This document shows positions 31,757 through 39,715 of a DNA stretch of 64,000 nucleotides, one piece after another. The notes beneath the pieces were generated by a model. The model was not told where the DNA came from. It worked only from the letters and a program-made list of their open reading frames with translations, and ran no database searches. How positions within the stretch are numbered: position 1 is the stretch's first letter; the number at the start of each line of letters is the position of its first letter. The position numbers and the translations under genes were made by a program. The stretch is from Streptomyces vilmorinianum (lineage in GTDB: Bacteria; Actinomycetota; Actinomycetes; Streptomycetales; Streptomycetaceae): NCBI RefSeq assembly GCF_005517195.1, contig NZ_CP040244.1:7024001-7088000 (forward strand), read 5' to 3'.

Positions 31757-33127
31757 TCATCCGTCCCCGTGTCCATCGGGGCGGTATCCCGCCGAGCCCG
31801 TCGCGTTCACGGAGTCGGCCAGGTCCAGGTAGGCCGCCACCCGGCCCGCCACCGCCTCCGCGTACACCGCGTCCGGCCGCTCGAAGGCCGTACGCGAGGC
31901 CGCGCGGAGGAAGGTCACCGCGCCCACGGTACGGCCGCGGCTGCGCAGCGGCAGGCACAGCGCGTGGACCGCGTCGCGCGGCCAGTGGCGCTCCGCCGCC
32001 CAGTCCTCGGCTGCCTGCGGGGTCGACGCGACGGACGACGCCCGGACCGGGCCCGTACGGGAGAGGGCCTGGAGCACCGGATGGCCCGACGGGTAGCGCA
32101 GCGGAATGCCCCCGCCCGCCACCGGGACGACCGGGCCGGGCCTGGCCGTCGGAGTGGCGGCCACGCGGACCAGCCGCCGCTCCCCCGCCGCCGCGTCCAG
32201 CAGCGCGTGGTCGGCGAAACCGGCCAGCGCGAAGTCCAGCAGGACCGTCGCCGCCTCCCTCGGGTCCTCGCACTCGGCCGCCGCCGCACCCGCCCGGTGC
32301 AACTGGCTGTACCGGAACCGCAGCCGGTCCGCCTCCTGCTCCGCCAGCCGCTCCTCGGTGACATCCTGGAACAGCCACCCCACACCCAGCGGCACCGGTT
32401 CCTCCGCCAGCGGCGACGCCAGCCGCACGAACCCGCTGCGCCAGCACCGCCGCCGCTCGCCCTCCGCGGTCCGCAACGTCACCCACACCTCGGCCGGGCC
32501 CCGCGGCGGGCCCTCCGCCAACACGTGCTGGAGCGCGCCCTCCAGCTCCTCCACACCCTGCACGACCAGCTCACCGAGCGGCCGCCCGAGCAGCGTCGTA
32601 CGGCCCGCGCCCATCGCCCGCGCCGCATGCCCGTTGACGACCGTCGGCCGCAGGTCCACGTCGACGAGTACGAGACCCCAGGGCGCGTCCTCGAACAGCG
32701 CCTCGCTCAACGCGATCGACCGCTCCAGGTCGATCTGCGCGTGCACCTCGCTGAACGCGCAGTACACCCCGGCCGGCGCGCCGTCCGCGCCCCGCACCCC
32801 CGCCGACTGCGTCCGTACGAGCACCCGGCCGCCGTCCTTCCGCAGCAGCGCGAACTCGTGCACCAGCCGCCCCGGCGCCTGCATCGCCCCCATCAACCGC
32901 GCCAACGCCTCCGCCGCGTCGGCCCGCCGCGCCGCCCACCCGTCGAACCCCCGCCGCCCGACGGCCTCTTCGGCCGACCAGCCGAGAATCCGCTCGGCCT
33001 CACGGTTCCAGTGCGTGACGGTCCCGTCGGCGTCGAAGGCACAGAGCGCCGCGTCCATCCCGTCGAGCAACGCGGCCAACAGATCGGCCCCTGGCACGGA
33101 CGTGGTCTCGCTCCTGGCAGCACTCAT
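31757..33127 (-). CDS. PAS/GAF-domain sensor protein
   Basis: 456 residues, cytoplasmic. PAS domain 1 (residues about 20-125) contains MDAALCAFDADGTVTHWNRE and AERILGWSAEEAVG; PAS domain 2 (about 140-260) contains ALFEDAPWGLVLVDVDLRP; a GAF-like domain (about 290-440) contains RDAVHALCLPLRSRGRTVGA. There is no kinase, phosphatase or DNA-binding module, although in Streptomyces this PAS-GAF layout usually precedes a PP2C phosphatase, so it may be a shortened member or act by protein contact. ATG 33127 was chosen because the conserved part starts soon after it. Confidence 0.8.
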   Translation of the reverse strand: MSAARSETTSVPGADLLAALLDGMDAALCAFDADGTVTHWNREAERILGWSAEEAVGRRGFDGWAARRADAAEALARLMGAMQAPGRLVHEFALLRKDGGRVLVRTQSAGVRGADGAPAGVYCAFSEVHAQIDLERSIALSEALFEDAPWGLVLVDVDLRPTVVNGHAARAMGAGRTTLLGRPLGELVVQGVEELEGALQHVLAEGPPRGPAEVWVTLRTAEGERRRCWRSGFVRLASPLAEEPVPLGVGWLFQDVTEERLAEQEADRLRFRYSQLHRAGAAAAECEDPREAATVLLDFALAGFADHALLDAAAGERRLVRVAATPTARPGPVVPVAGGGIPLRYPSGHPVLQALSRTGPVRASSVASTPQAAEDWAAERHWPRDAVHALCLPLRSRGRTVGAVTFLRAASRTAFERPDAVYAEAVAGRVAAYLDLADSVNATGSAGYRPDGHGDG

Positions 33128-33322
33128 CCCGGCACCCCCTGCAGGACGGTGTACGCGCGTGCATCCGCACGCCCCGATCATTCAACTTGAACGTGACGCA
33201 GGACACACCCGGTTCCATGAAATCGTTGCGTCCCGGAAACGAACGGACGGCGCGTGGCACGTGTCCGGATGTGACAGGGAACCGTCATTGCGGCCCTCCG
33301 CGGCGGCGCCGAGGATTCGTAC

Positions 33323-34324
33323 ATGCCCACCCCCACTCCGCACCGCGTCGTCATCGCGGTCTTCCCCGATGTCGATCTCCTCGACGTCACCGGCCCGGCC
33401 GAGGTCTTCGCACTGGCCAACCGGGAGACCGCCGGCCGAGCCGGACACGCCGGCTACCAGGTCCGGCTCGCCGGGCCGGTCGCCGGGGCGGTACGGACGT
33501 CGGCGGGAGTGCGGGTCGTGGCCGACCTGGGCTTCGGCGAGGTCGGCGGGGAGGTGGACACCCTGCTGGTGCCCGGCGCGGTCGACATGACCGGCGACGG
33601 GCCCGTCGCCCGCGTCGACGCCGAGGTCGTGGCGTGGGTGAAGGAGACCGCCCCGCACGCCCGGCGGGTGGCGTCGGTGTGTGTGGGCGCGCACGTGCTG
33701 GCGGCGGCCGGGCTGCTCGACGGGAAGACGGCGACCACGCACTGGTCGACCGCCGCCCAGCTCGCCGCCGACCATCCGGCCGTCACGGTCGACCCGGACC
33801 CGATCTTCGTCCGCACCGACCGCGGCCGGGTGTGGACGGGCGCCGGGATCAGCGCCTGCCTGGACCTCGCGCTCGCGCTCGTGGCCGAGGACCTCGGCGA
33901 GGACGTGGCCCTGGCCGTGGCCCGGCAGCTGGTGATGTACCTGAAGCGGCAGGGCGGGCAGAGCCAGTTCTCCGTACCGCTCAGCCGGCCCGCCGCCTCC
34001 CGCCGCGACATCGACGCGTTGCGGCTGTGGATCGCCGACCACCTCGACGAGGACCTGTCGGTCGAGGCACTGGCGACCCGGATGTGCCTGAGCGAGCGGC
34101 ACTTCGCCCGGGTCTTCAGACAGGAGACGGGCGCCTGCCCCGGCGCCTACGTCGAAGCCGCCCGGGTCGAGGTGGCCCGGCGCCTCCTCGAGACCACCGA
34201 CCGCCCGCTCGACCAGGTCGCGGCCGCGGCCGGGCTCGGCTCGGTCGAGACCCTGCACCGGGCGTTCAGGCGCCAGCTCGCCACCACCCCGGCGGCCTAC
34301 CGCCGCCGCTTCCGCACCACCTGA
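33323..34324 (+). CDS. GlxA-type transcriptional regulator (DJ-1/PfpI plus AraC)
   Basis: 333 residues. The N-terminal DJ-1/PfpI domain (HRVVIAVFPDVDLLDVTGPA, and VASVCVGAHVLAAAGLLDG with its Cys elbow) is followed by an AraC-type double helix-turn-helix (LSVEALATRMCLSERHFARV, then PLDQVAAAAGLGSVETLHRA). The class regulates amide, nicotinamide and amino-acid catabolism. The hydrolase gene 58 bp downstream on the same strand is its likely target or operon partner. ATG 33323 gives the family N-terminus. Confidence 0.92.
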   Translation: MPTPTPHRVVIAVFPDVDLLDVTGPAEVFALANRETAGRAGHAGYQVRLAGPVAGAVRTSAGVRVVADLGFGEVGGEVDTLLVPGAVDMTGDGPVARVDAEVVAWVKETAPHARRVASVCVGAHVLAAAGLLDGKTATTHWSTAAQLAADHPAVTVDPDPIFVRTDRGRVWTGAGISACLDLALALVAEDLGEDVALAVARQLVMYLKRQGGQSQFSVPLSRPAASRRDIDALRLWIADHLDEDLSVEALATRMCLSERHFARVFRQETGACPGAYVEAARVEVARRLLETTDRPLDQVAAAAGLGSVETLHRAFRRQLATTPAAYRRRFRTT

Positions 34325-34382
34325 CCGAGCGACATGAGCGACATGGCTTCGCCATGCCCCGTTCCCCCACGAGAGGAACCCC

Positions 34383-35021
34383 ATGACCACGAACCAGCCC
34401 TCCACGAACCAGCCCTCCACGACCCTGCGCGACGTGATCGGCCTCGACAACCGGCCGCCCAGGCTGAGCGACTCCGCCCTGATCATGATCGACTTCCAGA
34501 ACACCTACCGCACCGGCGTCATGGCCCTGGAAGGTGCCGAGGAAGCCCTCGCCGCCGCCGCCCGCCTCCTGCAGCGCGCCCGCGCCGCCGGCACCCCCGT
34601 GATCCACATCGTCAACGACGGCGGCGAGAACACCCCGTACGACATCCGCGCCCACATCGGCGCCATCAGCGACGAGGTCGCCCCGGCGGGCGGCGAGCCG
34701 GTGGTGGTCAAGCGCGTCCCCAACGCCTTCCACGCCACCGACCTGGAGAAGACCCTGACCACCCTGGGCATCGAAACCGGCAGCGGCAAGGACCTCGTAC
34801 TGGCGGGCTTCATGACGCACATGTGCGTCAACCACACCGCCCAGGGAGCCTTCAACCTCGGATATCGCCCCACGGTCGTCGCCGAGACCACGGCGACCCG
34901 CACCCTCACGGCCCCCGACGGCACACTCCTGCCCGCCGCCGCCCTCCAGACCGCCGCACTGACCGCCGTCACGGACCTGTTCGGCACGGTCGTCCCCACC
35001 GTCGACGCCCTCCCCGCCTGA
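34383..35021 (+). CDS. Isochorismatase-family cysteine hydrolase
   Basis: 212 residues with the catalytic triad of the family: Asp in ALIMIDFQNTY, Lys in VVVKRVPNAFHAT and Cys in FMTHMCVNHTAQGA, with the typical non-proline cis peptide region. Such enzymes hydrolyse amides (nicotinamidase-like) or isochorismate. The N-terminal STNQPSTNQPST is a small repeat. It lies directly behind the GlxA-type regulator and is probably regulated by it. A new promoter begins 15 nt after its stop. Confidence 0.9.
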   Translation: MTTNQPSTNQPSTTLRDVIGLDNRPPRLSDSALIMIDFQNTYRTGVMALEGAEEALAAAARLLQRARAAGTPVIHIVNDGGENTPYDIRAHIGAISDEVAPAGGEPVVVKRVPNAFHATDLEKTLTTLGIETGSGKDLVLAGFMTHMCVNHTAQGAFNLGYRPTVVAETTATRTLTAPDGTLLPAAALQTAALTAVTDLFGTVVPTVDALPA

Positions 35022-35035
35022 ATCGAATAAATCGC

Positions 35036-35064
35036 TTGAGGCTTCGCGGAAGGGTTCCTAAGGT
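35036..35064 (+). promoter_or_regulatory. Housekeeping-type promoter for the structured RNA
   Basis: TTGAGG (35036-35041), a 17-bp spacer and TAAGGT (35059-35064). Transcription should begin near 35071 and run into a 12-codon ORF and nested hairpins. The AT-rich AATCGAATAAATC just upstream adds to the promoter look. Confidence 0.7.
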
Positions 35065-35070
35065 GTGGAG

Positions 35071-35280
35071 CACACGCTGAAAGGAGGTGATCCGAAAAAA
35101 TGGTTTCTTTTCGGACTCGTGAGGTGACTGCGGGCTAACGGCCTGCCGTCGCACTCTGTGCACCTCGGCAGGTCATCTGCCGAAACCCAAGCAGTCACCC
35201 GACCCGTGGGCCGCCGGTAAGTCCGGCCGGCTCTCGTCCGAACTCGAGCGGACGGGACCAAGGCCCACGGGTCGTCTGCG
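35071..35280 (+). ncRNA. Candidate structured RNA or attenuator leader
   Basis: The predicted transcript starts with GAAAGGAGGTGATCC, complementary to the whole 3' tail of 16S rRNA. It then has an 8-bp hairpin (35091-35098 with 35108-35115) with the ATG of a 12-codon ORF in its loop. An 8-bp stem 35124-35131/35191-35198 encloses two hairpins that compete for the same strand: 35142-35148/35166-35172 versus 35166-35171/35177-35182. A last 11-bp stem (35201-35211/35263-35273) encloses further stems. No known Rfam class comes to mind. It may be a ribosome-responsive leader, but the gene it would control (35368 on) is broken. Confidence 0.6.
35100..35138 (+). CDS. 12-residue ORF (MVSFRTREVTAG) with maximal Shine-Dalgarno
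   Basis: ATG 35100 to TAA 35138. The ribosome site AAAGGAGGTGATCC ends 7 nt before the start and pairs with the complete anti-Shine-Dalgarno, far beyond what an ordinary gene has. The start codon sits in a hairpin loop. A leader-peptide role is inferred from position, promoter and RNA structure; translation is not demonstrated. Confidence 0.5.
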   Translation: MVSFRTREVTAG

Positions 35281-35367
35281 TTTCCGGTGTGACGCAGGGC
35301 ACAGGGAACGTCTCCCCTCTCCCGCTCCTCCTCTGGGTGTCGGATGTCGTGACGGAGGGGGGAAGCC

Positions 35368-35747
35368 ATGGTGGGGATCAGTGCCGCCCGGGTCGGTGCC
35401 GTACTGCTCGCCGTGCTCGCGCTCGTGCATGTGTACTGGGCCGCGGGCGCGACCCGGCCCGCCGGCGGCGAGCGGGGGCTCTCGCTTGCCGTGCTCGGGA
35501 GTGTCGTGTCCTTCGGGCCGACCGTCACGCTGCCGCTCGCCGTTGACCAGCAGGGCGAGGAAGACGACCGCGGCTCGCGGCGGCGCTACGGCTGCCGACC
35601 TTCCGCGCCGGGCAGGCGCTGCGGCTCAAGCGCGCGGTCCTCGTCGTGGACCGGGAGCGGGCCGTACGGCATGAGCAGTTCCCGGTCACGGACATCCCGC
35701 ACGCCGTCGAGACGGCGCTCGCGCAGGGACGCGCGCCCTCGCAGTGA
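35368..35747 (+). pseudogene. DUF3995-like gene fragment fused to another gene end
   Basis: The first 58 codons (VGISAARVGAVLLAVLALVH ... LSLAVLGSVVSFGPTVTLPL) match the start of DUF3995 small membrane proteins, which normally run to about 150 residues. Homology then stops, and from about 35595 a different frame encodes a soluble tail (LPTFRAGQALRLKRAVLVVD ... VTDIPHAVETALAQGRAP) ending at TGA 35745-35747. Two deleted genes appear to have been joined. Confidence 0.5.
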
Positions 35748-35790
35748 GACACGCGGAGACACGCACCCTCAGGGCGAGGCGGCACCGGTC

Positions 35791-36459
35791 TCAGGGTGAG
35801 AGGCGCTCCACCCGCCAGTCGTCGCCGTCCCCCATCCGTACGTACCGCAGCCGGTCGTGCAGCCGGTTCTCGTGGCCCTGCCAGAACTCCACCGTCTCCG
35901 GCACGATCCGGAAGCCGCCCCACTCCGGCGGCACCGGCACCTGCTCGTCGTCCGGGTAGCGCGCGGCCAGCTCCTCGTAGCGGGTGAGGAGCTCGTCGCG
36001 GGACTCGATCACCGTGGACTGGTGGCTCGCCCACGCGCCCAGCTGGGAGCCGTGGGGGCGGGTGCGGAAGTACGCCACGGTCTCGTCGCGGCCGGTGCGG
36101 GCCGCGCGGCCGGTGACGATGACCTGGCGGGCCAGCGGGTGCCAGGGGAAGAGCAGCGAGATGTACGGATTGGCCGCCAGTTCGCCGCCCTTGCGGGAGC
36201 CGTAGTTGGTGTAGAAGACGAAGCCGGCCTCGTCGAAGTGCTTGAGCAGCACCGTGCGGGAGGACGGGCGGCCGTCGGGGGTCGCGGTCGAGACGACCAT
36301 CGCGTTCGGCTCGTGGATCGCCGGGTTCGTGGCGGCGTCCTTGAACCAGCGCGTGAACTGTTCGATCGGTTCGGGGGCGAGGTCGGCCACGGTCAGCTCC
36401 GTGGTGCGGTACTGCTCGCGCATGTCGGCGGGATCGAGAGCGTCAGTCACAGGGGCCAT
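35791..36459 (-). CDS. pdxH: Pyridoxamine 5'-phosphate oxidase
   Basis: 222 residues. It oxidises pyridoxamine or pyridoxine phosphate to pyridoxal phosphate with FMN. The classic elements are present: MREQYRTTELTVADLAPEPI, AMVVSTATPDGRPSSRTVLL, FVFYTNYGSRKGGELAANPY, ISLLFPWHPLARQVIVTGRA, SHQSTVIESRDELLTRYEEL and the C-terminal WQGHENRLHDRLRYVR. ATG 36459 was chosen; GTG 36450 (VTDALDPADMREQYR) is an alternative. It diverges from the citrate synthase gene. Confidence 0.95.
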   Translation of the reverse strand: MAPVTDALDPADMREQYRTTELTVADLAPEPIEQFTRWFKDAATNPAIHEPNAMVVSTATPDGRPSSRTVLLKHFDEAGFVFYTNYGSRKGGELAANPYISLLFPWHPLARQVIVTGRAARTGRDETVAYFRTRPHGSQLGAWASHQSTVIESRDELLTRYEELAARYPDDEQVPVPPEWGGFRIVPETVEFWQGHENRLHDRLRYVRMGDGDDWRVERLSP

Positions 36460-36639
36460 CCTGCCGCAGAGGCGCAGTCTGCCCGGCATCGCGTGCCGCT
36501 AATCCTTCCTCGCCGGATCGGCGGAGTGTGCCGGATGTCACGCTTCCCCGCATCATCGGAACCGTACAGACTCTTCCGCTGGATGACTGTTACTTCCCGA
36601 CCAACACGGATGATTGATCATCGATAGAGGAGCCGCCTG

Positions 36640-37749
36640 ATGTCCGACTTCGTACCCGGACTCGAGGGAGTCGTCGCGTTCGAAACGGAGATCGCCGAAC
36701 CCGACAAGGAGGGCGGCGCTCTTCGGTACCGCGGCGTCGACATCGAGGATCTGGTCGGTCACGTCTCGTTCGGCAACGTGTGGGGCCTGCTGGTCGACGG
36801 GGCGTTCGCCCCCGGTCTGCCGCCGGCCGAGCCGTTCCCGATCCCGGTGCACTCCGGCGACATCCGCGTCGACGTCCAGTCCGCGCTCGCCATGCTCGCC
36901 CCCGTCTGGGGCCTCAAACCGCTTCTCGACATCGACGCCGAGCAGGCCCGCGACGACCTCGCCCGGGCCGCCGTCATGGCGCTGTCGTACGTCGCCCAGT
37001 CGGCGCGCGGTCAGGGCCTGCCGATGGTGCCGCAGAGCGAGATCGACAAGGCGCAGTCGGTCGTCGAGCGGTTCATGATCCGCTGGCGCGGCGAGCCGGA
37101 CCCGAAGCACGTCAAGGCCGTCGACGCGTACTGGACCTCGGCCGCCGAGCACGGCATGAACGCCTCGACGTTCACCGCGCGCGTCATCGCCTCGACGGGC
37201 GCGGACGTGGCCGCGGCCCTGTCCGGCGCCGTCGGTGCCATGTCCGGGCCGCTGCACGGCGGCGCCCCGTCCCGCGTCCTCGGCATGATCGAGGAGATCG
37301 AGCGGACCGGCGACGCCACGGCGTACGTCAAGCAGGCGCTCGACAAGGGCGAGCGGCTGATGGGCTTCGGCCACCGCGTCTACCGCGCCGAGGACCCGCG
37401 CGCCCGCGTTCTGCGCCGTACGGCCAAGGAGCTCGCCGCGCCGCGCTTCGAGGTCGCGGAGGCGCTGGAGAAGGCGGCTCTGGAGGAGCTGCACAACCGG
37501 CGTCCGGACCGTGTGCTCGCGACGAACGTCGAGTTCTGGGCGGCGATCGTCCTCGACTTCGCCGAGGTACCGGCGCACATGTTCACGTCGATGTTCACCT
37601 GCGCCCGTACGGCGGGCTGGTCGGCGCACATCCTGGAGCAGAAGCGCACGGGGCGCCTGGTGCGGCCGTCGGCGCGCTACACCGGCCCGGCGCGGCGCAA
37701 CCCGCAGGAGATCGCGGGCTACGCCGACCTGGCCGACTTCGCGGGCTGA
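36640..37749 (+). CDS. Citrate synthase (second, short type)
   Basis: 369 residues. It condenses oxaloacetate with acetyl-CoA (or a related acyl-CoA). Catalytic histidines lie in AMSGPLHGGAPSRV and MGFGHRVYRAEDPRARVL, with the aspartate side in the DFAEVPAHMFTSMFTCARTA region; LSGAVGAMSGPLHGG is diagnostic. Its length and divergence suggest the citrate synthase 2/2-methylcitrate-type paralogue found in Streptomyces next to pdxH. ATG 36640 has AGAGGAG upstream. Its promoter lies in the 180-bp gap to pdxH, where GATGATTGATCATC forms a small dyad. Confidence 0.92.
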   Translation: MSDFVPGLEGVVAFETEIAEPDKEGGALRYRGVDIEDLVGHVSFGNVWGLLVDGAFAPGLPPAEPFPIPVHSGDIRVDVQSALAMLAPVWGLKPLLDIDAEQARDDLARAAVMALSYVAQSARGQGLPMVPQSEIDKAQSVVERFMIRWRGEPDPKHVKAVDAYWTSAAEHGMNASTFTARVIASTGADVAAALSGAVGAMSGPLHGGAPSRVLGMIEEIERTGDATAYVKQALDKGERLMGFGHRVYRAEDPRARVLRRTAKELAAPRFEVAEALEKAALEELHNRRPDRVLATNVEFWAAIVLDFAEVPAHMFTSMFTCARTAGWSAHILEQKRTGRLVRPSARYTGPARRNPQEIAGYADLADFAG

Positions 37750-37765
37750 GCCCGGCGGCCGGGTT

Positions 37766-37908
37766 CTAGCCGGCGGTGGTGAGCTGCCGCTCCTCCGCGA
37801 GGAGCAGGTCCGCGTGGTGGCGGGCCGCGACCAGCGGGTGGGCGCGCAGCTTGCCCTTGAGTTCGTTGCGGCCGTACTCGGCGAACAGCGGGTTCGCCGG
37901 GTCGGCCG
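37766..37908 (-). pseudogene. Orphan 3' end of the 2OG oxygenase gene
   Basis: The minus strand encodes the last 39 or so conserved residues of the oxygenase now ending at 43977, followed by EERQLTTAG and a TAG stop at 37766. This is the original C-terminus of that gene, cut off from its body by the 6.1-kb island. The first 116 bp are identical to 44001-44116. Confidence 0.88.
37793..37908 (+). repeat. Left copy of a perfect 116-bp direct repeat
   Basis: Identical base for base to 44001-44116 and in the same orientation. It marks the left boundary of the accessory island. Beyond 37908 the sequence diverges completely. Confidence 0.97.
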
Positions 37909-37947
37909 AGTGTCGAACCGCGGGTTTTGACTTCCGCTCCCCATTCC
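37909..37947 (-). mobile_element. Candidate right end of the TnpB element
   Basis: Downstream of the TnpB stop the minus strand shows an imperfect hairpin (TCCCCA 37938-37943 with TGGGGA 37956-37961) and then GGAAGTCAA (37927-37935), resembling the right end and reRNA/omega-RNA 3' end of actinobacterial IS1341/IS605-type elements. If so, the sequence at 37926-37909 would be the flank used as guide. Confidence 0.45.
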
Positions 37948-39163
37948 CTACCGGGTGGGGATTCCTACCGCGGTCAGCCGACCGTCTCGGTGGGTTCCTG
38001 CTTCACCGCGCTGTGCCGGTACGGATACCGGTCTTACCTGCGCTCCACAGGCTGACACCGCCAGTCCGGCGGCCTTGGCGACGTTGACGGCCGCGTTGAT
38101 GTCCCGGTCGAGGACGGCCCCGCAGCACCCGCACGTCCACACGCGGACGTGGAGGGGCTTGGGACCATCCTTCACACCGCAGGCCGAGCAGACCCCCGCG
38201 AGGTCGGCTCAAAGCGTCCAACGCGGTGGAAGGTCCGACCGTACTTCGCGGCCTTGTACTCCAGCATCGCGACGAACGCCGCCGATCCGGCGTCGTACAC
38301 GGACCTCGCGAGGCGCGTCCGGCCGAGTCCCTTCACCCCAGGTCCTCCACCGCGACCGCTTGGTTCTCGCGGATCAGCTTGGTGGAGAGCTGGTGGTGGA
38401 ACTCGCGCCGCGCGTCGGACACCCGCGCGTGAGCGCGGGCTGCCTTGACCCTGGCCTTGTCCCAAATCTTCGACCCCTTCGCCTTGCGGCTCAGAGCCCG
38501 TTGCGTGCGTTTGAGCTTCTTCTCCGCCCGGCGAAGAAAACGCGGAGCGTCGACATTCGTGCCGTCCGACAGGACGGCGAAGTGCCCCAGCCCGAGGTCG
38601 ATGCCGACCACGGAATCCGTGTCGGGCGGTGTCTCGGGTTCGGTCTCCACCACGAAGGAGGCGAAGTACCGACCAGCGGCATCCTTGACCACCGTCAACG
38701 ACGGTGGCACCGAAGGCAGAGACCGGGACCATTCACCCGCACCTTGCCAACCTTCGGCAACGACAGGTCTCCACGGGAAGTGATCTTCCAACCGGCGTTC
38801 GCGGTGAAGCGCACAGACCCGGCTGTCCTTCCGGCTCTTCAGTCGAGGCGCCCCCATTCGCGGGCGCTTGCCTTTCAAGCCGTCGAAGAAATTCCGATAC
38901 GCCGCATCCAGATCCCGCAGGGACTGCTGCAGGACGACCGCAGAGACTTCGCTCAGCCAGACCCTGGCGGGCGTCTTCCTCGCCTCCGTGATCAGCAGCT
39001 TCGACAGCTCAGCGGACTTCGGGAAAGACTCGCCCGCAGCACGGGCGGTCTCACGAGCGCGAAGCGCGTCATTGTAGACCACCCGCGCACACCCGAATGC
39101 CCGTGCCAGCGCAGCAGGTTGAGGACCGTTCGGGTACAGGCGAAAGCTGCACCGAAGCTGCAT
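37948..39163 (-). pseudogene. TnpB (IS605/IS1341-type OrfB), frameshifted
   Basis: Recognisable TnpB from MQLRCSFRLYPNGPQ through VVGIDLGLGHFAVLSDGTN (first RuvC Asp), NQAVAVEDL (Glu) and the zinc finger/last RuvC segment VWTCGCCGAVLDRDINAAVN, but spread over several frames. Shifts occur near 38820, 38735, 38335 and 38175; for example, the expected FTANAGWKITSRGDLSLPKV lies in a different frame from its neighbours. The protein cannot be made intact. No TnpA is nearby. It lies at the left edge of the island. Confidence 0.88.
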
Positions 39164-39187
39164 GACGATCACCGTAGTACGGTCCGA

Positions 39188-39715
39188 TCACCACCACGCA
39201 CAAGAACATTCGCGCGAGGGACTACCGCGCTGATACAGGTGGAGCCCATACGTCGGAAAGCAGGTAACACCCGCTTCCGACAAGATGTCCGTGTCACCGA
39301 TGCGGGCGAACCCGTTCTTCGTGAGGACTCTGCCCGAGGCGGGGTTCTCAGGGTGATGCTTGGCCTCAACGGACTCCAGACCTGGCAGGGTGCAGGAAAA
39401 GGCGAGCAGGTTGGCGACTGCCTTGGTGGCGTAGCCGTGGCCCCAGGCGTCTTCCCGGAGGATGTAGCTGATGGTGGCCATGGTCGCGGACCTTGGTCGC
39501 AGACCCACACATCCGATCAGCTCGCCCGCGACGACGACTCCCCATGTCCACAGGTCTCGTGGCGTCGCTTCGGCGGCGGCGAGGATGGCGCGGATCTTGT
39601 CCTCCGCCTGGTCCGCCGTGAGGGACTTGCCGGAGGTGAAGCGGACCGAGGCGCCGCTGTAGACGCGGCAGAGAGCTGGGGCGTCGTCCGGGACCAGCGG
39701 GCGCAAGGTGATCAC
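39188..39715 (-). CDS. GNAT-family N-acetyltransferase
   Basis: 175 residues from GTG 39715, overlapping the kinase-like gene stop by 4 nt. ITLRPLVPDDAPALCRVYSG, then GELIGCVGLRPRSATMATIS, ILREDAWGHGYATKAVANLL (acetyl-CoA loop) and NPASGRVLTKNGFARIGD form the RimJ/RimL branch of GNAT enzymes. It acetylates an amino group of a protein N-terminus or small molecule. As the last gene of the island operon it could modify one of the two small operon proteins; that is inference. Confidence 0.88.
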   Translation of the reverse strand: MITLRPLVPDDAPALCRVYSGASVRFTSGKSLTADQAEDKIRAILAAAEATPRDLWTWGVVVAGELIGCVGLRPRSATMATISYILREDAWGHGYATKAVANLLAFSCTLPGLESVEAKHHPENPASGRVLTKNGFARIGDTDILSEAGVTCFPTYGLHLYQRGSPSRECSCAWW

